From positions 1 through 64,000 of the forward strand of contig JAGWYJ010000011.1 in NCBI GenBank assembly GCA_018969425.1: a stretch of DNA of 64,000 nt. The letters run 5' to 3'. This document shows positions 55,865-64,000 of this stretch, in pieces. A model generated the notes under the pieces. It was not told where the DNA came from. It saw nothing but the letters and a program-made list of their open reading frames with translations, and ran no database searches. A program made the position numbers and the translations under genes. Within the stretch, counting starts at the first letter, position 1. Each line of letters begins with the position of its first letter. The stretch is from Alphaproteobacteria bacterium (GTDB taxonomy: Bacteria > Pseudomonadota > Alphaproteobacteria > Caulobacterales > Hyphomonadaceae).

Positions 55865-57175
55865 ATGAGTGATCCTGTCTCAGCGATGCCTGCTCCATGC
55901 TCGCGCAGGAGGCGGTACCGAACCTTTATGATGATCGCGGCTGGCCTGTCAGCCTTCTCTGCCTATTTTTCAATGTATGCCTTTCGTAAGGCCTTTGCAG
56001 CCGGATCCTATGGCGGGGTGGAAGGATGGACGGCTCTACTTGACTTCAAGACCGCTGCAATCATTGCTCAGGTCGCCGGTTACGCGCTGTCGAAGGCGGC
56101 GGGAGTGACATTCATCGCCGAGCTGTCTTCGCGAAGACGAGGACTGCTCATTATCGGTCTCATTTCGGCTTCCTGGCTCGCCCTTGTCGCCTTCGCGTGT
56201 CTTCCACCCTCCTGGAAGATCGTAGCGATGGTGCTGAACGGGTTTCCTCTGGGGATGATCTGGGGCCTGATCTTCAGCTATCTTGAAGGCCGTCGTGAAT
56301 CTGAGTTCCTCGGAGCGGTGCTGTGCGCGAGTTTCATCGTAGCTTCCGGGGCTGTGAAGTCGACGGCGATGTGGCTGATGACAGTGATGAAGATTCCGGA
56401 GTTCTGGGCGCCTGCGTGCACGGGCCTTCTGTATGCGCCGCTTTTGGTGGCGTCCGTCGTTATCCTGAGCCGGACGCCTCCTCCTAATGAGGAGGACGTC
56501 CGGGACCGGACGCTTCGAAAGCCCATGATGAGAGCCGATCGTCAGGCATTTCTTACCGCCTTCGGGCCAGGCCTGCTTGTCCTGATTTTGGCCTACGTCA
56601 TCTTCACGGCGCTCAGAGATTTTCGTGACAATTTCGCGACCGAGCTATGGCTCGAACTTGGAGAGGGGGGATCCGCCTCAATCTTTACTCTGAGCGAACT
56701 ACCGGTTGCGATCGTCACCTTAACCGCATTGGCTGGTCTGATGATGATCCGAGATAATGTCCGAGCGCTCCTGCTCATACACGGCGTCTGCGGCATGGGA
56801 GCCCTTCTGATCGGTCTTTCGACATTCGCCTATCAGGCTGACCTTATCAGCGGTCTGTCCTGGATGATCACAACGGGCGCTGGTCTGTATCTCGCCTACA
56901 CTCCTTTCAACGCTATGCTGTTCGACCGTCTGATCGCGGCGGCGCGCTGGTCAGGCACGGCTGGCTTTCTTATCTATCTGGCGGATGCATCGGGTTATGC
57001 TGGAACCGTTTCGCTCCTGATCTGGAAGAGCCTGGCGGAGAAAAATCTGGACTGGCTGAGCTTCTATTCGGGACTGTCATATTTCGGCAGCGGGGCCGGC
57101 CTCATCCTCATGTCTGTGTCCATGCTTTTTTTCGTCCGCAGGCTGAGAGCGATGGGTCCCCAGACCGGGGATTAA
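55865..57175 (+). CDS. DUF5690 family MFS-like membrane protein
   Basis: 436 residues, about twelve hydrophobic segments. The opening YRTFMMIAAGLSAFSAYFSMYAFRKAFAAGSYGG and QVAGYALSKAAGV resemble the DUF5690 family. Major-facilitator-like, with the two-half arrangement. It sits between phnX and a TonB receptor, suggesting an inner-membrane transporter for the same substrate. No transport substrate is known to me for DUF5690, so this is an inference from position. Confidence 0.75.
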   Translation: MSDPVSAMPAPCSRRRRYRTFMMIAAGLSAFSAYFSMYAFRKAFAAGSYGGVEGWTALLDFKTAAIIAQVAGYALSKAAGVTFIAELSSRRRGLLIIGLISASWLALVAFACLPPSWKIVAMVLNGFPLGMIWGLIFSYLEGRRESEFLGAVLCASFIVASGAVKSTAMWLMTVMKIPEFWAPACTGLLYAPLLVASVVILSRTPPPNEEDVRDRTLRKPMMRADRQAFLTAFGPGLLVLILAYVIFTALRDFRDNFATELWLELGEGGSASIFTLSELPVAIVTLTALAGLMMIRDNVRALLLIHGVCGMGALLIGLSTFAYQADLISGLSWMITTGAGLYLAYTPFNAMLFDRLIAAARWSGTAGFLIYLADASGYAGTVSLLIWKSLAEKNLDWLSFYSGLSYFGSGAGLILMSVSMLFFVRRLRAMGPQTGD

Positions 57176-57288
57176 AGGCGACGTCGGAATGACAACCATG
57201 AACAAGAGCCATTGGCGTGTGTCGCATCCCACGTGCGAGGAGCCTACTCGTCGCTAAGCGGCATGGGTTCGAACACAGGGGTGATAGT

Positions 57289-59751
57289 GTGAGGTCTGTC
57301 TCGAAAATTCTCGCTGGGGCCACGCTGGCCGTCTCGATTGCAACCAATCCGTCCCTGGCGCAGGAAGGTGCGTCAGGTCCCGCTACGCCGGAGTCATCTT
57401 CGGGAGAAGATGTCGTGGTGGTTACGGGCGAATCTATCTCTCGAACAAACAACGTCGTCAGCGCCGATTCGATCGCGGCGATACCGGCTGCCCAGAACAT
57501 TCTTGACGCGATCAAGCTCGTACCAGGCGTTCAGATTCGCGGCGCTGACTCGTTCAACAATGATCCATGGTCATCGGCGATCAATATTCGCGGCTTCGAA
57601 GTCAATCTGCGTTCCTCGAAGATTGGTCAGACGCTTGACGGCGTTCCTCTGTTCAACGCGTCTTATTATCTCGCGGGAGCGCCGGCTCAGAAGTTCATCA
57701 TAAATGAAAATGTCGAGTCCATACAGGTCATTCAGGGAGCCGCCGATGTCGGATCGCCCTCGAGTTCAGCACTCGGGGGAACCATCGCCTACGTCTCCCG
57801 CGACCCGTCGGAAGAGGCCTCCGGCCTTATCCGCGCGACCTTTGGAGACTTCAACAGCCAGCGTATCGCGGCCCGGTACGACTTTGGACGTTTTCTCAGC
57901 AATACAAGAGGTTATCTTGCGCTGACGAAACTCGACAGCGGTATCTGGCCGCATGGCGGATCGACCCCTGCCGGCATCGAGCAATTCTCCCTGTCCGGAA
58001 AATCGATCAGCGAGTTCGGGTCGCTGACCGTAACCGCCTACGGATCATACAATGAAAGCGATGACGATCCCATTATTGAATCCACTCGCCTGTTCATCGA
58101 ACAGACAGGTTATAAGGTTGATGGATCAAGCTCGGTCTTCAACACCCAGGATGCGACGAAGAATGAGTATTGGGCCGATGAGTGGGCATCAATACGCACC
58201 AATAAGTTCGGCTACCTGAATTTCGATTATCAGACCGCCACCTCCCTTCGCCTGCAGGCGACGCCATATATTCAGAGTAACCAGGGCGTCGGAGAGTTCC
58301 TCCCCCCGTTTCAGGAACCTCGTTTCGTCAACACCGTCTCTCCGGGCGCGCTCAGGCAGGTTCTTCTGGGAGGATCGCGTATCCGAACCACCCGAGCCAA
58401 CGCATCGGGCCAGGCGGTCCTGCCCTACGCTAACGCCACGACCGAAAGGGTTTACACAGCCCTCAACGGCGCCACGGTGCGATCTTCCGAGTGCTTTAAT
58501 CCAGACAATACGGTCAAGACCAGCGCGCTGGGTCAGAGCGTCTGCTCGTCAGCTCAGTCCTACCGAAACTCGCAGTATGAACACACCCGCATGGGTGTCG
58601 TTGCGGACGCGTCGGTCGAACTCGGCGACCACGCGGTCACAGCCGGGGTCTGGATCGAGCGCCTCAACCGCGACTTCAGCCGAGTCTGGAAGCCCTATCT
58701 CGATATTCGTCTGGGCCCCATCGCCCTCAACAGCGTCTACCGAGCTGACTTCTGGCAGGGGTTCAGCACAGACATCGTCAAGTTTCATGTTTCCGATACA
58801 TGGCGTGTTTCGGATCAGCTGACCGTGAATGGCGGGCTTCAGTCCTTCAAGGTCGACATCTCCGGACGGTCGATCGAGGATAAGAACATTGGCCCGAACG
58901 GCGAGCTTCTGGGGGCGAGCCGCCTCTCAGTCTCTTCCGACAGCGATCTTCTGCCATCTCTCGGAGCCGTCTACGAGGTCAACGACAGCCTGCAGCTCTT
59001 CGCAGGCTATTCAAGAAACTTCGGGGCCATTGGAGACTGGGCGCTCGAAAAGACCGGGACCGATCTCTCACGCCTAAAGCCTGAAACCGCCGACAGCGTG
59101 GACGTCGGGCTTCGTTACAGGAGCGATCGTCTTCGCGGAGCCCTCAGCGCCTACCAGATCCGGTATCGGGATGCGATCGTCTTCCTGACTAACGACTTCG
59201 CCGTCGGCACGCCGGGGATCAACTATTCAGCTGGCACCGGAGGGACGTATTTCAACCTGTCGGGAGGAGTGGACTCAAGTGGCTTCGAGGCAACGGCGGA
59301 GTATGATATCAGCGATCAGCTGACGGCCTACGGCGCGATCGCAAAGCCCGACGCGACCTATACCTCGTCCTTCAGAGCTGCTTCCTACGGGGGCAATCCG
59401 GTGATTGTCGATGCGGGGGACTCGGTCGCAGGGACGCCCGATCTGATCGCCTCGGCCTCTCTCGACTATCTCAATGGTCCCTTCCGGGGCGTCCTGAGCG
59501 TTCGTCATGTCGGAGAAGCGGCGGGAGATGCTCCCAATACTAAGGCCCTGATCATGCCAGCCTATACAGTGGTGGACCTGTCCGCCTCCTACACGATGGA
59601 GCTTGCATCCGGGCAGACGGCCGAGTTTTCCGCCGCCGTCTCAAACCTGACGGATGAACGCTACATCGCGGGTATGCTCGATGAGTTCACCCAGCGCTTT
59701 ATTCCTTCTGCTCCCCGAACAGCTTCCGTCACGGTATCGTTCGGGTTCTGA
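57289..59751 (+). CDS. TonB-dependent receptor of the phosphonate locus
   Basis: About 820 residues if GTG 57289 is the start (frame open to 57217). Signal peptide (KILAGATLAVSIATNPSLA), a TonB-box-like DVVVVTG stretch, plug (about 70-180: IPAAQNILDAIKLVPGVQIRG, DGVPLFNASYYLAG, SIQVIQGAADVGSPSSSALGG), then a barrel ending in Phe (ASVTVSFGF). Outer-membrane uptake of a scarce substrate, energised by TonB. It closes the operon, followed by a strong terminator. Confidence 0.88.
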   Translation: MRSVSKILAGATLAVSIATNPSLAQEGASGPATPESSSGEDVVVVTGESISRTNNVVSADSIAAIPAAQNILDAIKLVPGVQIRGADSFNNDPWSSAINIRGFEVNLRSSKIGQTLDGVPLFNASYYLAGAPAQKFIINENVESIQVIQGAADVGSPSSSALGGTIAYVSRDPSEEASGLIRATFGDFNSQRIAARYDFGRFLSNTRGYLALTKLDSGIWPHGGSTPAGIEQFSLSGKSISEFGSLTVTAYGSYNESDDDPIIESTRLFIEQTGYKVDGSSSVFNTQDATKNEYWADEWASIRTNKFGYLNFDYQTATSLRLQATPYIQSNQGVGEFLPPFQEPRFVNTVSPGALRQVLLGGSRIRTTRANASGQAVLPYANATTERVYTALNGATVRSSECFNPDNTVKTSALGQSVCSSAQSYRNSQYEHTRMGVVADASVELGDHAVTAGVWIERLNRDFSRVWKPYLDIRLGPIALNSVYRADFWQGFSTDIVKFHVSDTWRVSDQLTVNGGLQSFKVDISGRSIEDKNIGPNGELLGASRLSVSSDSDLLPSLGAVYEVNDSLQLFAGYSRNFGAIGDWALEKTGTDLSRLKPETADSVDVGLRYRSDRLRGALSAYQIRYRDAIVFLTNDFAVGTPGINYSAGTGGTYFNLSGGVDSSGFEATAEYDISDQLTAYGAIAKPDATYTSSFRAASYGGNPVIVDAGDSVAGTPDLIASASLDYLNGPFRGVLSVRHVGEAAGDAPNTKALIMPAYTVVDLSASYTMELASGQTAEFSAAVSNLTDERYIAGMLDEFTQRFIPSAPRTASVTVSFGF

Positions 59752-59797
59752 GGGCGCACCGCTCCTGACCGGCAAATCGGCTCGGGTCTCCAGTGGA

Positions 59798-59829
59798 CGC
59801 GATCCTCGCTCCTGCGAGGATCGCGTTTT
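59798..59829 (+). terminator. Rho-independent terminator of the phosphonate operon
   Basis: Perfect 11-bp stem (59798-59808 with 59815-59825), 6-base loop, then TTTT at 59826-59829 and another T-rich stretch after. It lies 46 bases after the TonB receptor stop. Confidence 0.93.
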
Positions 59830-59950
59830 CATTTTACCTGACCCTTGATCTCTAGGCGCTTCACTTGACCGTCGGACGCGCATCGTGAAAGTGCGCTTCG
59901 TTCGCGCGGCGCAAACGCGCAGGCGTTTAGCCACTGCAAGGGAGATGTCG

Positions 59951-60715
59951 ATGTCGCTGTTCGATCTTTCAGGAAAATCCGCCCTCATCACCGGTTCGAC
60001 CAAGGGGATCGGCAAAGCCATCGCTGAACAGTTCGCCGTCCACGGCGCCCGGGTGACGATCTCCTCGAGGAAGCCCGGCCCCTGCGAAGAGGTGGCCGGG
60101 GACATCAACGCCCGCCACGGGGCCGGGACGGCGATCGCCTGCCCGGCGAATATCTCTTCAAAGGACGACCTGCAGCGACTGGTCGACGAGACGAACTCGG
60201 CCTTCGGCAAGATCGACGTCGTCGTGTGCAACGCCGCCTCCAACCCGTATTACGGGCCGATGTCGGGGATCAACGACGAACAGTTCATGAAGATCCTTTC
60301 GAACAACATCATCTCGAACAACTGGCTGATCCAGATGGTCGCCCCGCAGATGATCGCCCGCAAGGAAGGCTCGATCATCATCGTCTCCTCCATCGGCGGC
60401 CTGCGGGCCTCAACGGTCATCGGAGCCTACTGCATCTCGAAGGCCGCCGACTTCCAGCTGGCGCGCAACCTCGCCGCCGAGCTGGGACCGCACAATATCC
60501 GCGTGAACTGCATCGCTCCGGGCCTGATCAAGACCGACTTTGCACGAGCGCTCTGGGAAAACCCCGACCAGAAGGAAGCCCGGGAGGCGGAGACCCCTCT
60601 GCGTCGCATCGGAGAGCCGGACGATATCGCCGGGGCGGCCGTTTACCTGGCGTCCCGGGCCTCAGCATTCACCACGGGACAGACGATCGTTTGCGACGGC
60701 GGCGTCACCATCTAA
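59951..60715 (+). CDS. Short-chain dehydrogenase/reductase
   Basis: 254 residues from ATG 59951, whose spacing to AAGGGAG (59938-59944) is right; ATG 59945 touches the ribosome site. Classical SDR: TGSTKGIG (TGxxxGxG), NAAS block, catalytic Ser in IVSSIGG, and Tyr/Lys in YCISKAA. C-terminal GQTIVCDGGVTI. NAD(P)-linked. Substrate unknown; it is a few dozen bases from the thioesterase gene and may be cotranscribed. Confidence 0.9.
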   Translation: MSLFDLSGKSALITGSTKGIGKAIAEQFAVHGARVTISSRKPGPCEEVAGDINARHGAGTAIACPANISSKDDLQRLVDETNSAFGKIDVVVCNAASNPYYGPMSGINDEQFMKILSNNIISNNWLIQMVAPQMIARKEGSIIIVSSIGGLRASTVIGAYCISKAADFQLARNLAAELGPHNIRVNCIAPGLIKTDFARALWENPDQKEAREAETPLRRIGEPDDIAGAAVYLASRASAFTTGQTIVCDGGVTI

Positions 60716-60760
60716 TCGTTCCCACCCGCCTGCTGTCTCCTTGTCCGGACCTGCGACCCC

Positions 60761-61231
60761 ATGACCGACGCCGTCATCGACCCGCTTGTCGCCCCGCGCA
60801 TCCGCGGGTTTCTGACCGGCGAACTGCCGCCTGCACACCGGAATCTGGGCATCCGCCCCGATCTCTGGGTCAAGGAGGTCGAGAAGGGGCGCGTTCTTTA
60901 CCGATGGCCCAATGACGGATCCCGGGACATCGGTTCCGGCCGGGTCTTCGGGGGCTGGATTGCGGCCCTGTCCGACAATGTGGTGTCCCTGTGCATGGCC
61001 ACCGCCCTTGAGGACGGAGAGGGGTTCACCACTCAGGACCTCCAGGTGAAGATCTTCCGCCCCGTCTCGGGAGATCTGATCGAGATCGAGGCCTGGGTGA
61101 AGAACCGTTCCCGGACGACTGGGTATGTGGAGGCCGACTGGCGCCTCCCGAATGGCAAGATCGCGGTGAAGGTGCTCTCCTGGAAGGCCATCCGACCGAG
61201 CGAAAGTTTTCGAATGCGCGAACCGGGATAG
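60761..61231 (+). CDS. PaaI-family thioesterase
   Basis: 156 residues, hot-dog fold. VFGGWIAALSDNVVSLCMATAL matches the HGG(xxxx)AD region of PaaI-type acyl-CoA thioesterases, with Asp in the ALSDN helix. The rest gives a typical alpha-helix/beta-sheet. Preceded by the SDR gene (46-bp gap), hinting at fatty-acyl or aromatic-CoA metabolism. Confidence 0.85.
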   Translation: MTDAVIDPLVAPRIRGFLTGELPPAHRNLGIRPDLWVKEVEKGRVLYRWPNDGSRDIGSGRVFGGWIAALSDNVVSLCMATALEDGEGFTTQDLQVKIFRPVSGDLIEIEAWVKNRSRTTGYVEADWRLPNGKIAVKVLSWKAIRPSESFRMREPG

Positions 61232-61280
61232 ACCCGGCGCGTTTTTTCGGAAATGGCCCGTTTCCTGCAAGGTGGAGGGC

Positions 61281-62315
61281 ATGATGTTCTCTCGCCGCCT
61301 CGCACCCGCCCTGATCGCTCTGGCCTGCGCCGCCCTGGCCGGCTGCACCAGTCCGGAAATGCGTTTTCTCGGCCGCGTCAGCCCTGGACATGCCGGAGAA
61401 GTCTTCCTGCAATGGCCGGGCAGCGGCTTTGAAACCGCCTTCAACGGCGCATGGCTGACGGCGCGCATTTCGGATCCGGGCGGGAACTGGCTGGAAGTGG
61501 AGGCCGACGGCGCCTCCTCCCGCATCGAGCTCAAGCCTGGCACTCACACTTACGCGCTCTTTCAGGGGACGCCCGGAAGGCACGTCGTTCGCGTCGCGCG
61601 CCGAACCGGGGCCAATTCCGGTATGACCCGAATTGAAACAGTGTCCTCGGACGGCCGTCTCGAAGCGACGCCCGCGCCGACCCGGCGGATGATGGTGATC
61701 GGCGATTCCATGGCGAGCGGGTTCGGCGTCGAAGGCGACAATCAGACCTGCATCTACTCGCCGGCTACGCAAAATCACGAAGCCGCTTTCGGCGCCCTGA
61801 CGGCGAGACGGTTCGGCGCGGATCTCCACTCCGTGTCGATCGACGGGGCCGGACTCATCCGCAATCAGTCCGGACAGGGCCCCTCCCTTAGGGAAATCAT
61901 CTGGGAGACGCTTCCGGCCATTCCCGAGCCGTGGCCCGCGACGGCCTACAGCCCCCAGGCCATCGTCATCAATGTCGGGGTCAGCGATTTCGATCAGGGA
62001 GATCCTGGGCCGGCGTTCGACGAAGCGTATGTCGACCTGCTCAAAGACCTGAGAGCGTCGTATCCTGACGCTGTGATCATCGGGGCCTTTGGAGCCATGC
62101 TCGACGGCGAGCGTTATTTCGCTGCGCGCGACTCGATCCGGGACGCTGTCGCCGCCCGGGCCGACGCAGGAGACTCGAAGGTGCGGTTCCTCGAATTCAA
62201 CCTGACCGAGGGACCCCGTCGGTGGGGCTGCGCCTGGCATCCCGGGCTGGACGCCCAGCAGGACATGGCCCGCCAGGTCGAAGAGATCCTGATCAGGGAT
62301 CTCGACTGGTACTGA
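61281..62315 (+). CDS. SGNH/GDSL esterase lipoprotein (CE2-like)
   Basis: 344 residues from ATG 61281; ATG 61284 is better spaced from GGAGG and equally likely. Lipobox LAGC gives a lipoprotein. An N-terminal beta-rich part (about 30-130) precedes an SGNH hydrolase domain: nucleophile Ser in VIGDSMASGFG, VINVGVSDFD (block III), and C-terminal CAWHPGLDAQQ with the Asp/His pair. The layout (jelly-roll plus SGNH) resembles carbohydrate esterase family 2 deacetylases. Immediately upstream of the groESL promoter. Confidence 0.85.
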   Translation: MMFSRRLAPALIALACAALAGCTSPEMRFLGRVSPGHAGEVFLQWPGSGFETAFNGAWLTARISDPGGNWLEVEADGASSRIELKPGTHTYALFQGTPGRHVVRVARRTGANSGMTRIETVSSDGRLEATPAPTRRMMVIGDSMASGFGVEGDNQTCIYSPATQNHEAAFGALTARRFGADLHSVSIDGAGLIRNQSGQGPSLREIIWETLPAIPEPWPATAYSPQAIVINVGVSDFDQGDPGPAFDEAYVDLLKDLRASYPDAVIIGAFGAMLDGERYFAARDSIRDAVAARADAGDSKVRFLEFNLTEGPRRWGCAWHPGLDAQQDMARQVEEILIRDLDWY

Positions 62316-62409
62316 CCCCGGACGCACGGCCGGACGCGAAAGCCGGGATCCGGCCAAAAACCATCTCCAAAAACGGGACTTTTGGGGCGTATCTTTGCGC
62401 ATCGCGCGT

Positions 62410-62438
62410 CTTGACGCCGTCCCCGGGCCACCCTATTT
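62410..62438 (+). promoter_or_regulatory. Heat-shock (RpoH-type) promoter of groESL
   Basis: A -35-like CTTGAC (62410-62415) and a -10-like CCCTATTT (62431-62438), spaced 15 bases, resembling the RpoH consensus (CTTGAA and CCCCATNT). A TTGAC-type sigma-70 reading is also possible. It lies just upstream of the CIRCE element. Confidence 0.6.
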
Positions 62439-62449
62439 CCCCGGCATCG

Positions 62450-62476
62450 CTAGCAGTCCCCGTCGGTGAGTGCTAA
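62450..62476 (+). promoter_or_regulatory. CIRCE operator (HrcA site)
   Basis: CTAGCAGTC-N9-GAGTGCTAA. The right arm matches the consensus GAGTGCTAA exactly; the left arm differs from TTAGCACTC at positions 1 and 7. HrcA would repress groESL here. It lies 67 bases before groES. Confidence 0.9.
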
Positions 62477-62543
62477 CGAAACCGTTATGTTTGGGTCGAG
62501 GCGCCGCCTCGCCCTCAGCCGCTAAAACAACAGAGGTCAATCC

Positions 62544-62855
62544 ATGAGCTTCAGGCCGCTTCATGACCGCGTGCTGGTTCGCCGCGTCAAGGAAGAAGAA
62601 AAGACAAAGGGCGGGATCATCATCCCCGACACCGTGAAGGAAAAGCCCCAGGAAGGCGAAGTGATCGCGACCGGACCGGGCACTCTCGGAGACGACGGAA
62701 AGCGCGTTGCGCTGGATGTCGCCGCTGGCGACCGCATCCTGTTCGGCAAGTGGTCGGGCACCGAAGTCACGATCGACGGTGAAGAACTGATCATCATGAA
62801 GGAAAGCGACATCCTCGGCGTGATCGAGACCAAGACGAACGGCAAAAAGAAGTAA
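62544..62855 (+). CDS. groES: Co-chaperonin GroES
   Basis: 103 residues, slightly longer than typical because of a C-terminal Lys-rich tail. [29 protein letters not shown] is diagnostic, and the mobile loop [16 protein letters not shown] is intact. Forms the cap of GroEL. Preceded by RpoH-type promoter and CIRCE. Confidence 0.98.
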   Translation: MSFRPLHDRVLVRRVKEEEKTKGGIIIPDTVKEKPQEGEVIATGPGTLGDDGKRVALDVAAGDRILFGKWSGTEVTIDGEELIIMKESDILGVIETKTNGKKK

Positions 62856-62906
62856 GCCGCGCGTCCTGTCGCTTCCAACTCCAGTCAACATTCTGAAAGA
62901 AACTGA

Positions 62907-64000
<1,094 letters not shown>

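Noticed and set aside
61026-62402. 458-codon open frame opposite the thioesterase and SGNH esterase
   Set aside because: Antisense shadow spanning two real genes; no motif seen.

Overview
The window is high-GC chromosomal DNA from an alphaproteobacterium, most likely of the order Caulobacterales. The evidence is a TipF-type flagellar-positioning protein, a cta (aa3 oxidase) operon running into SURF1, threonine synthase and an M16 processing peptidase, a DUF3035 lipoprotein beside lspA-ileS-ribF, an endonuclease-type MutL with no MutH in sight, and groESL behind a CIRCE element. I cannot name the genus from sequence alone. Nearly all the DNA is coding, and most genes are housekeeping.

Layout. 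1-3.6 kb: the end of a dienelactone-hydrolase-like gene and two convergent type-B carboxylesterases. 3.6-4.3 kb: a frameshifted IS66-type tnpA remnant and tRNA-Lys(TTT). 4.4-8.7 kb: a lipoprotein, tgt-queA (queuosine) and gatB. 9-20 kb, minus strand: an EAL phosphodiesterase, then the oxidase operon read right to left as ctaC-ctaD-ctaB-coxF-like-ctaG-ctaE-COX3-like-SURF1-thrC-M16 peptidase. 20-32 kb: TPR protein, tldD, rhodanese, a POT peptide transporter divergent from a TonB receptor, a glutamate-cysteine ligase, rsmE, ubiA, a DUF3298-like protein, tadA and rsmD. 32-39 kb: a chemoreceptor with a C-terminal PilZ domain, a quinone oxidoreductase, rnhB, a low-GC SUFU-family gene and mutL. 39-49 kb: DUF3035 lipoprotein, lspA, ileS, ribF, MaoC hydratase, a cheY-cheZ pair, a HAD hydrolase, tipF and a FAH-family hydrolase. 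49-53 kb: a DUF262/DUF1524 (GmrSD-like) protein and a beta-lactamase-fold esterase. 52.7-59.8 kb: an accessory phosphonate island. 60-64 kb: SDR, thioesterase, SGNH esterase lipoprotein and groES-groEL, the last cut by the window edge.

The most interesting system is the phosphonate island. A LysR regulator is divergent from a FAD-dependent oxidoreductase (TTG start, TIGR03364-like), which overlaps phosphonoacetaldehyde hydrolase (PhnX) by 4 bp. A DUF5690 MFS-like membrane protein and a TonB-dependent receptor follow, and a strong terminator closes the unit. No PhnW transaminase is present. The layout suggests outer- and inner-membrane uptake of an aminophosphonate, flavin-dependent deamination to phosphonoacetaldehyde, and C-P bond hydrolysis by PhnX, all under a substrate-sensing LysR protein.

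Other points of note: a Tgt in which two of the three zinc-ligand cysteines are serine; an extra five-helix subunit-III/NorE-like protein inside the cta operon; a standalone GmrSD-like protein; a SUFU gene where some relatives carry ccrM after rnhB; and several c-di-GMP-linked proteins (an intact EAL enzyme, TipF, and the PilZ chemoreceptor).
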